Translations under genes and position numbers: made by a program
Part shown: piece by piece, positions 1-5,442 of the stretch
How positions within the stretch are numbered: the stretch's first letter is position 1
Layout of the letters: each line of letters starts with the position of its first letter
Notes under the pieces: model-generated
Seen by the model: the letters and a program-made list of their open reading frames with translations, nothing else
What the model was told of the DNA's origin: nothing
The model's database searches: none
From: Pseudomonadota bacterium
Lineage (GTDB): Bacteria; Myxococcota_A; Polyangia; Polyangiales; Polyangiaceae
Length of the DNA: 6,216 nt
Assembly (NCBI GenBank): GCA_023411445.1
Contig: JAEYOT010000353.1
Span: forward strand, 1-6,216
Direction of reading: 5' to 3'

Positions 1-439
1 GCGTCTGCTCGGCCGTGCCCACGCTGCGCAGCGCGTCCGCGTCCGGGTTCTGCAGCATGAGCTGCACGGCGCGCTCGATCAGCGCGCTCTCCCGCACCGG
101 TCCGGTCGGGCGCAGGTGCACCACCAGCTCTGGCACGTACCTTTCGTGCTCTGCGAGCCAGTTGAGCGCGTGCTGGAACACCTGAAAATCAGTGGCGGTG
201 TCGCTGGCGGCGTCGGCAGGGCGCTTGAACGGCACCTCGGCGCCGTACCGCCGCGCCACCTCCGCGATCTCGTCGTCATCGGTGGAGACCACGATGCGGG
301 TGATCGACGGACACGCCTGTGCGTGCATGATGGAATAGGCGATCAGCGGCTTGCCAGCGACCTGTAGCAGGTTCTTACGCGGAACGGACTTGGAGCCACC
401 CCGCGCCGGGATCAGCGCCATCACTGCTTCGCGACTCAT
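1..439 (-). CDS. neuA: CMP-nonulosonate (acylneuraminate) cytidylyltransferase, NeuA family, 3' end cut by window
   Basis: This enzyme would activate a nonulosonic acid (sialic, legionaminic or pseudaminic type) with CTP, giving the CMP-sugar and pyrophosphate in the cytoplasm. The first 146 residues are present; the gene runs off the left edge, and full members have roughly 230 residues. Residues 8-23 (ALIPARGGSKSVPRKN) are the CTP-binding signature of the family. GKPLIAYSI follows at 29-37, then IVVSTDDDEIA at 49-59, RPADAASD at 73-80 and HLRPTGPVR at 108-116, which takes the place of the usual LQPTSPLR segment. The ATG at 439 overlaps the stop of the upstream oxidoreductase gene as ATGA. 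A strong ribosome site, GGAGGT (450-445), lies five bases before it and supports this start. The symbol gives the family only; the exact nine-carbon sugar cannot be read from sequence. A CMP-Kdo synthetase is less likely given the neighbouring neuB. Confidence 0.9.
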   Translation of the reverse strand, partial: MSREAVMALIPARGGSKSVPRKNLLQVAGKPLIAYSIMHAQACPSITRIVVSTDDDEIAEVARRYGAEVPFKRPADAASDTATDFQVFQHALNWLAEHERYVPELVVHLRPTGPVRESALIERAVQLMLQNPDADALRSVGTAEQT

Positions 440-1563
440 GAAAGACCTCCGAGTAGCCCTGCACGCTCGAGCACCGCGCCGATGCTGACCGGCACGCCCG
501 ACTGCTGCGATTCCAAGATGGCCAGCGCCACCGCCAAGCTCTCCGCCCCCGACGCCAGATCCACCATGGGAGTGGCGCCGTGCTCCACGCAGTCCAAGAA
601 ATGGCCAAGCTCATCCTCGAACAGGCGATTTCTAGGAAAATCCCCGTAATCCTGCCGCTCCACCAGCTCGCCGGCCGCGCCATACAGCTCCAGGCTGCGC
701 CCGCTCAGGCTCCACTCCAGCTTGCCGCGTTCACCGACGACGAGCAGCCGCCGCTCGGGGGGCCGCTGCACGAAATCTTGGTGTAGCCGCACCGGCAGCA
801 CGCGCCCCTCTGCCCCGCGAAACTCCAGCAGGGAGCTGGAGACGTCGTCCACGTCCACCTCCAAGCTGGACAGCTTGCCGCCGACGGAGAATGCCCGCTC
901 CGGGCGCCCCAAGAGCGCGATCAAGAAGTCGATCTCGTGGATCTGCGACAGCGTCACGCCGCCGCCTAGCTCACGGCGCGACGCGTACATGCGCCGGTAG
1001 TCCTCGTACGGGTGAAAACCGGGCAAGTACTCCCCCACCACCGCCTCCGCGAACAGCACGCGGCCGAGCGCGCCGGACGCCAGCAGCTGCCGCGTGCGCA
1101 GAAACCCGGGGTGGAAGCGCAGCTGGTAGGCGACGAAGCCCACCAGGCCGCGGCGCGAGCTCTCACGCACCAGCTCCGCCACGCCATCGAGCGAGTGCGA
1201 GAGCGGCTTCTCCACCAGCACGTGCGCGCCAGCGGCCAGCGCCCGGCGCACGATTTCCACGTGCAAGCTGGAGGGATTGGTCACAAACACCACGTCCGGC
1301 GAAAGGCCGAGCGCGGCGTCCAGATCCTGATGCACGTGGACGGCGTATTTGCGCTCCAGCTCCTCGCCGGGCACCACCTCCAAGGTGTCGCTCACCACCT
1401 GCTGCTCGCGCCGCACGCGATACGCGTGCACCTCCATGCTGTCACCGCGCAGCGCGCGCAGGTTTCGCAAGTGACGTTGACCAATGCCACCGAGGCCGAC
1501 GAACAAGCAACGGCGCACCGGCCTCCGTGCTCGCCCGGATTGCAGATCGATCACCACGCTCAC
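436..1563 (-). CDS. Gfo/Idh/MocA family NAD(P)-dependent oxidoreductase
   Basis: This is a 375-residue cytoplasmic dehydrogenase of the glucose-fructose oxidoreductase family, predicted to oxidise or reduce a sugar or nucleotide-sugar hydroxyl. The N-terminal Rossmann fold shows the dinucleotide motif GLGGIGQRHLRNL at 23-35. VVFVTNPSSLH follows at 91-101, then the family EKP signature at 118-120, whose lysine is the usual catalytic residue. The C-terminal alpha/beta domain contains LGGGVTLSQIHEIDFL at 199-214, with the expected His209 and Asp212. The length is typical. The start is GTG at 1563, overlapping the upstream stop as GTGA; a modest AAGG site lies about ten bases before it. The stop overlaps the neuA start as ATGA, so the gene is probably translationally coupled on both sides. 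From its place between neuB and neuA I infer a role in making or modifying the nonulosonate precursor. The substrate is unknown. Confidence 0.88.
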   Translation of the reverse strand: MSVVIDLQSGRARRPVRRCLFVGLGGIGQRHLRNLRALRGDSMEVHAYRVRREQQVVSDTLEVVPGEELERKYAVHVHQDLDAALGLSPDVVFVTNPSSLHVEIVRRALAAGAHVLVEKPLSHSLDGVAELVRESSRRGLVGFVAYQLRFHPGFLRTRQLLASGALGRVLFAEAVVGEYLPGFHPYEDYRRMYASRRELGGGVTLSQIHEIDFLIALLGRPERAFSVGGKLSSLEVDVDDVSSSLLEFRGAEGRVLPVRLHQDFVQRPPERRLLVVGERGKLEWSLSGRSLELYGAAGELVERQDYGDFPRNRLFEDELGHFLDCVEHGATPMVDLASGAESLAVALAILESQQSGVPVSIGAVLERAGLLGGLS

Positions 1564-2459
1564 GCTGCTTCTGCCTTGGCTGACTCGATCAGCTGCTTGA
1601 CGAAGCTGAGCGCGCGCTCGGCCTCCAGCTCCGGCTGCTCGCCGAAATAGTGCTGCAGCACGAAGTCACCGCGGAAGCCGGCGCGCAGCAGCGCCGGGAA
1701 GAAGCCGGCAAAGTTCGTGTCACCGGTACCGAGCGGCTTGCTGCCACCGCCGCGCACGCGATCTTTCACGTGCACCGCGTGCAGGTAGGGCAAGAGCGGC
1801 ACGATGTCGCTCGCGATATCGGCGCCGGCGGCCGTGCAGTTGCCGGTGTCGTAGTAGGCGCGCACGTGCGAGCTACCAACGCTCGCGACGAGCCTGGCGT
1901 ACTCATGTCCTGGGAGCTCGAGCTCGAGGCCCAGCGTCACCCCGTAGCGCTCGGCCACCGGCGCGGCGCTGCGCAGGCTGGCCACCACCTCACGCTTGAG
2001 CTCCGGCGTGTCCACCGCCGAGGTCTCCAGCAACGGGATCAGGATGCGATCGGCGCCCACCGAGTGAGCGGCCACGATCAGCTCCGTGAGCACGTCGCGG
2101 TTGTCAGCCAGGGCGGCGGCGCTCTCCCCAGCCAGCTTGCGCACCATGAAGTAGTCGGCGCACACGGATTGGACCCGCACCCCGCTCCGCTCCACCAGCG
2201 CGCGGATCTCTTCGCGCCCCTCCTCGGTCCACAGCGGGTTCTGTTCGAAGCGCGGCGCTTCGAAGATCCACTCGATGGAGTGAAAGCCGAGCCGCGCCGC
2301 CTTGTCGAACTCAGCGGCGTAGCTCTGCCATGGAAACTCCTGCAGCTTGCCGGGTGGCCGCGGCGAGAGCCGGCCTTGAATCACGCCGATGCGCAGCCCG
2401 GCAGCGGCCCTCTGCACTTCGCTCGCCGAGTCGGGGGGGTTACCGTCGCTACGGGACAT
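1560..2459 (-). CDS. Sugar phosphate isomerase/epimerase-like TIM-barrel protein (xylose isomerase-like / AP endonuclease 2 fold)
   Basis: This 299-residue protein belongs to the xylose isomerase-like TIM-barrel superfamily, whose members usually isomerise or epimerise sugars with a divalent metal; some are dehydratases. Visible segments in order are IGVIQGRLSPR (24-34), IEWIFEAP (62-69), GLELELPGHEY (177-187), YYDTGNC (202-208), HAVHVKDR (227-234) and LGTGDTNF (243-250). By family pattern the metal ligands should be a Glu near 179-181, Asp204 and His230. The fourth position, often Glu, seems to be Gln269 in FVLQHYFGE. The first 20 or so residues form a polar extension ahead of the barrel. 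The ATG at 2459 follows the neuB stop by eight bases, with a GAGGTG ribosome site overlapping that stop. The end overlaps the oxidoreductase start as GTGA. The substrate is not known; the context suggests a sugar feeding or branching from the nonulosonate pathway. Confidence 0.82.
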   Translation of the reverse strand: MSRSDGNPPDSASEVQRAAAGLRIGVIQGRLSPRPPGKLQEFPWQSYAAEFDKAARLGFHSIEWIFEAPRFEQNPLWTEEGREEIRALVERSGVRVQSVCADYFMVRKLAGESAAALADNRDVLTELIVAAHSVGADRILIPLLETSAVDTPELKREVVASLRSAAPVAERYGVTLGLELELPGHEYARLVASVGSSHVRAYYDTGNCTAAGADIASDIVPLLPYLHAVHVKDRVRGGGSKPLGTGDTNFAGFFPALLRAGFRGDFVLQHYFGEQPELEAERALSFVKQLIESAKAEAA

Positions 2460-2467
2460 GGCTCACC

Positions 2468-3334
2468 TCAGCCCACGCGGCGGAGCTTCTTCATGATCGG
2501 TACCTCGTCGGCCGTCACCTTCTTCACGCCGTCGCCCAGCGCAAGCTCGATGGCGCGCACGTCGCGGACCAGCTTCATCAGGCCTTGCGGCTCGACGCTC
2601 GCAGCCTGGTCACTGCTCCACATCGCGCGATCCAGCGTGATGTGTCGCTCGATCATGCACGCGCCCAGCGCAGCCGCAGCATAGCTGGTGGCCAAGCCCA
2701 CCTCGTGCCCGGAGTAACCGACCGGCACGCCATAGCGCTCCCGCAGCACCGGGATCATCTTCAGGTTCAGGTCCGCGACCTTGGCCGGGTAGGCGCTGGT
2801 GGTATGAAGCAGGATCAAGTCTTGGGTGCCGAGCACCTCCACCGCGTGGTCTACCTGCTCGATCGTGCTCATACCCACCGACACGATCAGCGGACGCCCC
2901 GTCTTTCGGTGATGGCGCAGCAAGTTGTCGTCCGTCAAGCTGGCGGACGCGATCTTGTAACAAGGCGGAGCAAATTCCTCCATGAAGTCCACGGAGGCTT
3001 CGTCCCAGCACGACGCGAACCAGGCCAGATTCTTGTCTTTGCAGTAGCGATCGATGTGCTGGTATTGGTCGTGGCCAAACTCTAGGCCGCGCTTCAAGTC
3101 ACCATTGGTAGGGCCGAACGGGTTCTCACGCGGCTTGGCGAGCTCCTCGGCCGTGTACACCACGTCGACCGTTCGCTTCTGGAACTTCACCGCGTTGGCC
3201 CCGGCGATCGCGGCCACGTCGATCAGGCGACGCGTCGTGCCGAGATCACCGTTGTGATTGATACCAATCTCACCAACGATGTAGCAGGGAGCTCCATCGC
3301 CGACCGCTACGTTGCCAATTTTGACCTGGACCAT
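2468..3334 (-). CDS. neuB: N-acetylneuraminate synthase-like nonulosonate synthase, NeuB TIM barrel without a SAF domain
   Basis: This enzyme would condense phosphoenolpyruvate with a six-carbon sugar such as an N-acyl-mannosamine relative to form a nine-carbon nonulosonic acid. The 288 residues hold the complete NeuB barrel: VGEIGINHNG (20-29, with Glu22 at the catalytic position), KFQKR (50-54), YKIASASL (126-133), SVGMS (152-156), HTTSAYPA (177-184), GYSGHE (206-211) and ERHITLDR (229-236). His210 and His231 match the two metal-binding histidines of the family. The protein ends at KLRRVG, where the usual SAF (antifreeze-like) domain would begin; typical members have about 340-350 residues. 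I chose the ATG at 3334 because GGAGA (3347-3343) lies eight bases before it and the homology starts there. An in-frame TTG at 3376 would extend it by 14 poor residues and overrun a sigma-54-like promoter. The symbol gives the family; the product could be sialic, legionaminic or another acid. Confidence 0.9.
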   Translation of the reverse strand: MVQVKIGNVAVGDGAPCYIVGEIGINHNGDLGTTRRLIDVAAIAGANAVKFQKRTVDVVYTAEELAKPRENPFGPTNGDLKRGLEFGHDQYQHIDRYCKDKNLAWFASCWDEASVDFMEEFAPPCYKIASASLTDDNLLRHHRKTGRPLIVSVGMSTIEQVDHAVEVLGTQDLILLHTTSAYPAKVADLNLKMIPVLRERYGVPVGYSGHEVGLATSYAAAALGACMIERHITLDRAMWSSDQAASVEPQGLMKLVRDVRAIELALGDGVKKVTADEVPIMKKLRRVG

Positions 3335-3342
3335 GTTGTTTC

Positions 3343-3347
3343 TCTCC
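3343..3347 (-). promoter_or_regulatory. Ribosome binding site of neuB
   Basis: GGAGA on the minus strand lies eight bases before the ATG at 3334. It decides the start in favour of this ATG over the TTG at 3376. It would sit close to the 5' end of a transcript made from the sigma-54-like element at 3375-3360, leaving a leader of about 15 bases. Confidence 0.75.
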
Positions 3348-3359
3348 GTGGGACGGGAC

Positions 3360-3375
3360 TGCAAACGCCTTGCCA
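3360..3375 (-). promoter_or_regulatory. Sigma-54 (RpoN) -24/-12 promoter-like element upstream of neuB
   Basis: The minus strand reads TGGCAAGGCGTTTGCA from 3375 to 3360. Against the established RpoN consensus TGGCACG-N4-TTGCW it differs at one specified base (A for C). The invariant GG (3374-3373) and GC (3362-3361) have the required ten bases between them. Transcription would start near 3349, giving a leader of about 15 bases that still contains the neuB ribosome site. The element lies in the 52-base gap between the methyltransferase gene and neuB, the widest gap within the sugar cassette. RpoN commonly drives flagellar genes, which fits the neighbours. An enhancer site for the activator was not identified. 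Confidence 0.65.
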
Positions 3376-3386
3376 AGTTCGGACGC

Positions 3387-4073
3387 TCAGCCGACGCGGT
3401 CAGCGACCACCAGCAGCATCCACTCCTTGGAGAAACGGACGAACTTGGAGCGTTTGAAGGCGCTCGGTAGCAGAGCCGCGATATCCGACAGCGGGCTCAA
3501 ATACGGCCGCTCCCAGAGCAGCGGCAGCTGCCGAAAGCGAATGGCTTCGCGCACTTCGAAGCCGTGGCTCTGGATGCACTCACGCAGGCCTGTCAGGGTG
3601 AAGGGCCGCACGTGCGTCCAGTCGTCATAGAAGTGACGCCACTGGGCAGTCCAATCTGGCACCAAGCTGACCATGCGCCCGCTGGGCGAAAGCACGCGCC
3701 GGCACTCACGCAAGAGCGGGCTGATCTCGCGCACGTGCTCGAACACGGACTTGTTGAACAGCACCGAGAACTCGCCCTCTTCGAAGGGCAAGCCGCCCTG
3801 CTCATAATCGCCGACCACCACGGGCTCGCTGAAGCGAGGCTGGCTGGGACGCGAGCGATCGAAGCCGGTGGCGCGGAACCCTTGCTGCGCGAAGCCGTGC
3901 AGGAACTCGCCGCGCCCACAGCCCAAATCCAAGAGCGGACTGCCACGGTAGCCGCGCAGGTACTCTTCGGTCAGGTAGGCGGTCAGCTTGCTGGGGTAAT
4001 CCGTGTAGGGCCGCTCCCGCTCGCTGTAGCGCACGTCCAGGTAGCGCTCTGCCGCGTCGAGACGCACGTTCAT
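3387..4073 (-). CDS. Class I SAM-dependent methyltransferase
   Basis: This is a 228-residue soluble methyltransferase with a Rossmann-like SAM fold. Motif I is LLDLGCGRGEF at 47-57. An acidic strand end, GFDRS, follows at 70-74, then VVVGDYEQGGLPF at 85-97. FNKSVFEHV (106-114) is the motif IV/V region and RVLSPSGRMVSLVPDW (126-141) is the post-motif. YDDWTHVRPFT at 149-159 resembles methyltransferases of surface-polysaccharide loci. No membrane segment is seen. The ATG at 4073 overlaps the upstream glucosaminidase stop as ATGA, and a strong GGAGG site lies four bases before it inside that gene, so translation is probably coupled. The likely acceptor is a sugar, perhaps the nonulosonate or another glycan on the flagellum; this is inferred from position only. 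A protein or lipid acceptor cannot be ruled out. Confidence 0.85.
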   Translation of the reverse strand: MNVRLDAAERYLDVRYSERERPYTDYPSKLTAYLTEEYLRGYRGSPLLDLGCGRGEFLHGFAQQGFRATGFDRSRPSQPRFSEPVVVGDYEQGGLPFEEGEFSVLFNKSVFEHVREISPLLRECRRVLSPSGRMVSLVPDWTAQWRHFYDDWTHVRPFTLTGLRECIQSHGFEVREAIRFRQLPLLWERPYLSPLSDIAALLPSAFKRSKFVRFSKEWMLLVVADRVG

Positions 4074-4870
4074 GACTCCTCCCGATTGCCGCCGAAGGCG
4101 CGCAGGGCAGCGCGGTTGATTTGATCGGTGATGCTGAGCACGTCGATGTACGAGTCGGGCGAAGGCGCCATCTGCGCGTAAAGCCCCTGCAAGTCCAGCG
4201 GCGCCGGGGCGACGCCTGCGGGCCGGCCGTAGTCGAGCGCGGGCGGCGCCGGCAGCGGCTGCACGTCGAGCGGCTCACCCAGGTAGCGCGACGCGATCTG
4301 GGCGACGCTGTTCAGGTAGGTCCCTTCGTGCGCCGTGAAGTAGCCGCGCGACTTGAGGCCGCGCACGAAGGCCGCGGCGTCGCCCTGCTTGGCCCCCTCC
4401 ACCGCGTCGGGGAAGCGTCGCTGCAATAGCGCCACGTAGTCCGTCGCGCCCTCCTCTGCGCTGCGGTAGGCGCGGAAGTTGTCGACGATCCGCCGCTCAC
4501 TGTCGCCATAGCCCTCGCGGGTGCGCTGTGAAACGGTGAGCCCGCTCGGCCCGGTGCCTTTGATACCGGCGAAGTTGTAGTTGAACATCGAGGCGCCGCC
4601 GCCGGTCTCGTGCGCCCACTGCGCGGTGATCAGCGCCAAAGTTTTGTCACTCGGCGCCTCCCCGGTGACGTTCTCCCAAGCCGCGCGCAGCGCCTCGCGT
4701 GCTTGGCCGGCGCTCAGCTGGGTGCGCACCGCAGGCACCAAACCCGGCGAGGCGGGCGCCTTCGCGGACTCTAAAGCAGCCCGAAACTGCGCCTCGGCCG
4801 CCTGCGGGGCGCGCGCTGGCGCGGCCTCACGCGGCTCGTTGACGCTGACGGGAAGGAGGGCGGCGACCAC
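4070..4870 (-). CDS. flgJ: FlgJ-type glucosaminidase (flagellar peptidoglycan hydrolase domain)
   Basis: This 266-residue protein carries a glucosaminidase domain (the FlgJ C-terminal and endo-beta-N-acetylglucosaminidase family), which cuts peptidoglycan glycan strands so that the flagellar rod can pass. Domain segments are AQWAHETGGG (83-92, with Glu88 as the likely acid catalyst), MFNYNFAGIKG (95-105), NFRAYRSAEEGATDYVALL (131-149) and GYFTAHEGTYLNSV (176-189). The usual N-terminal rod-binding domain of enterobacterial FlgJ is absent; residues 1-50 are Ala/Pro-rich. There is no clear Sec signal, which would fit export through the flagellar apparatus. A Pro-rich tail runs from about 200. 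The start is GTG at 4870, the only in-frame start before the previous stop, with GGAGGG three bases away; an internal GTG near codon 45 or 48 is possible. The symbol rests on domain and flanking flgF. Another glucosaminidase role remains possible. Confidence 0.75.
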   Translation of the reverse strand: MVAALLPVSVNEPREAAPARAPQAAEAQFRAALESAKAPASPGLVPAVRTQLSAGQAREALRAAWENVTGEAPSDKTLALITAQWAHETGGGASMFNYNFAGIKGTGPSGLTVSQRTREGYGDSERRIVDNFRAYRSAEEGATDYVALLQRRFPDAVEGAKQGDAAAFVRGLKSRGYFTAHEGTYLNSVAQIASRYLGEPLDVQPLPAPPALDYGRPAGVAPAPLDLQGLYAQMAPSPDSYIDVLSITDQINRAALRAFGGNREES

Positions 4871-4883
4871 TGCCCTCCGCCCA

Positions 4884-4900
4884 TGGCAAGAAGCTTGCCA
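4884..4900 (-). promoter_or_regulatory. Perfect palindrome that also matches a sigma-54 -24/-12 element, upstream of the glucosaminidase gene
   Basis: The plus strand reads TGGCAAG, AAG, CTTGCCA: a perfect inverted repeat with 7-base arms and a 3-base loop. Read on the minus strand it is TGGCAAGCTTCTTGCC. This keeps GG-N10-GC and matches the RpoN consensus except for A in place of C and a final C in place of A/T. A start from it would fall near 4874, only four bases before the GTG at 4870, and would leave out the GGAGGG ribosome site. The symmetry means that the plus strand matches as well. It could instead be an RNA hairpin between two cistrons, or an operator. It has no T-tract, so a classical terminator is unlikely. 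Confidence 0.4.
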
Positions 4901-4909
4901 GCTGCTCGC

Positions 4910-5242
4910 TCAGCGCGAGTCCTCCGCCTCCGCCTTCTTCACCGTGAGATCTTCCAAGAGCGAAAGCAGCTCACTTTCCAAGCCGCGATTGCCGATCATG
5001 TTGATGGCCTGGTCGATCGAGTAAATCTCTTTCTTGCGTGACTGCGAGAGCGCTCGCTCGACCACGCGCGCGGCCAGCACGGGGATCTTAGTCACCAGCG
5101 CGCCGATGTTTTTGCCGCCCGCCAGCGGATCGTTCAGCGCGCTCAACAGCTCCGTGATCTTGGGCAGCTCCGACAAGTGCTTCAGGGTGACTTTGCACTC
5201 GGCCGCGTCCACCACCAAGAAGCCATCCGGCGACGTCCGCAT
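4910..5242 (-). CDS. Small HDOD-like domain protein
   Basis: This is a 110-residue soluble protein. Its pattern resembles the N-terminal helical half of HDOD domains, which occur in bacterial signalling proteins, often linked to motility and cyclic-di-GMP. After about 20 residues, ELPKITELLSALNDP (25-39) matches the opening 'lP..p.v..ll..l.dp' pattern. NIGALVTKIPVLAARVVERA (45-64) matches the 'la.li..dp.laarvLrlaN' stretch, but lacks the Asn-Ser. IYSIDQAINMIG (73-84) matches the 'i.si..Ai..lG' stretch. It ends with a charged tail. Full HDOD domains have roughly 200 residues, so this is a short or divergent form. The ATG at 5242 has no good ribosome site. Upstream in-frame GTG (5404) and TTG codons would add an Arg- and Cys-rich stretch with no recognisable pattern, so I kept the ATG. 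The function is unknown; a regulatory role in flagellar expression is conjecture. Confidence 0.55.
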   Translation of the reverse strand: MRTSPDGFLVVDAAECKVTLKHLSELPKITELLSALNDPLAGGKNIGALVTKIPVLAARVVERALSQSRKKEIYSIDQAINMIGNRGLESELLSLLEDLTVKKAEAEDSR

Positions 5243-5321
5243 CTCGGGGTAAGTCTTCAGAAAACAGCGCCGCAAGCAAGTGCCTGCCGCGCGCCGCGCA
5301 AACTCCCGCCGATTCCTGGCG

Positions 5322-5351
5322 GTTGACGGCGTGAGCGTCAACGCATTGACA
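5322..5351. promoter_or_regulatory. Cluster of three TTGAC half-sites in the divergent HDOD/flgF region
   Basis: Within the 200-base divergent region 5243-5442, GTTGACG (5322-5328) and CGTCAAC (5336-5342) form a perfect inverted repeat with a 7-base spacer. A third half-site, TTGAC (5346-5350), pairs with the middle GTCAA across four bases. Alternating half-sites between two divergent genes suggest an operator for a dimeric regulator. TTGACA at 5346-5351 resembles a -35 box, but no convincing -10 lies 16-18 bases downstream. The rest of the divergent region shows no gene that I can support. Confidence 0.35.
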
Positions 5352-5411
5352 GCGTTCGAGAGCTTTGCCCGGCAGCTCGCGGCTCCGGCGCGCTGGGCCA
5401 ACACGCCAGGC

Positions 5412-5427
5412 TGGTCCGACTCTTGCT
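5412..5427 (+). promoter_or_regulatory. Sigma-54-like element upstream of flgF
   Basis: The plus strand reads TGGTCCGACTCTTGCT, with GG (5413-5414) and GC (5425-5426) separated by ten bases. It matches the RpoN consensus except for two bases of the -24 block. RpoN control of rod genes is well established in several flagellated groups. A start would fall near 5438, only five bases before the flgF ATG, leaving almost no leader. That weakens the call or implies an almost leaderless message. Confidence 0.4.
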
Positions 5428-5442
5428 GAAGTCTGCGGCTGC

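Noticed and set aside
1012..3085. Long open frames on the plus strand (1012-1650, 1650-2684, 2330-3085)
   Set aside because: They lie antisense to genes with clear family motifs, have His/Arg/Ala-rich low-information translations, and are the usual by-product of high GC content.
3335..3376. Longer NeuB starting at TTG 3376
   Set aside because: The extra 14 residues match nothing in the family, TTG is a poor start, the good ribosome site serves the ATG at 3334, and the extension would cover the sigma-54-like element.
5272..5310. GCAA-containing sites as minus-strand sigma-54 promoters for the HDOD-like gene
   Set aside because: The GC and CC pairs are nine bases apart rather than ten, a spacing that RpoN does not tolerate well.
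5346..5351. TTGACA as a sigma-70 -35 box for flgF
   Set aside because: Nothing like TATAAT is found 16-18 bases downstream; the half-site cluster explains it better.
5243..5404. Longer HDOD-like protein starting at GTG 5404
   Set aside because: The added stretch is Arg- and Cys-rich with no recognisable pattern and would run through the TTGAC dyad. The ATG at 5242 is preferred, though its ribosome site is also weak.
5365..5442. Longer FlgF starting at ATG 5365
   Set aside because: The 26 extra residues do not belong to the FlgF N terminus, which begins cleanly at the ATG at 5443.
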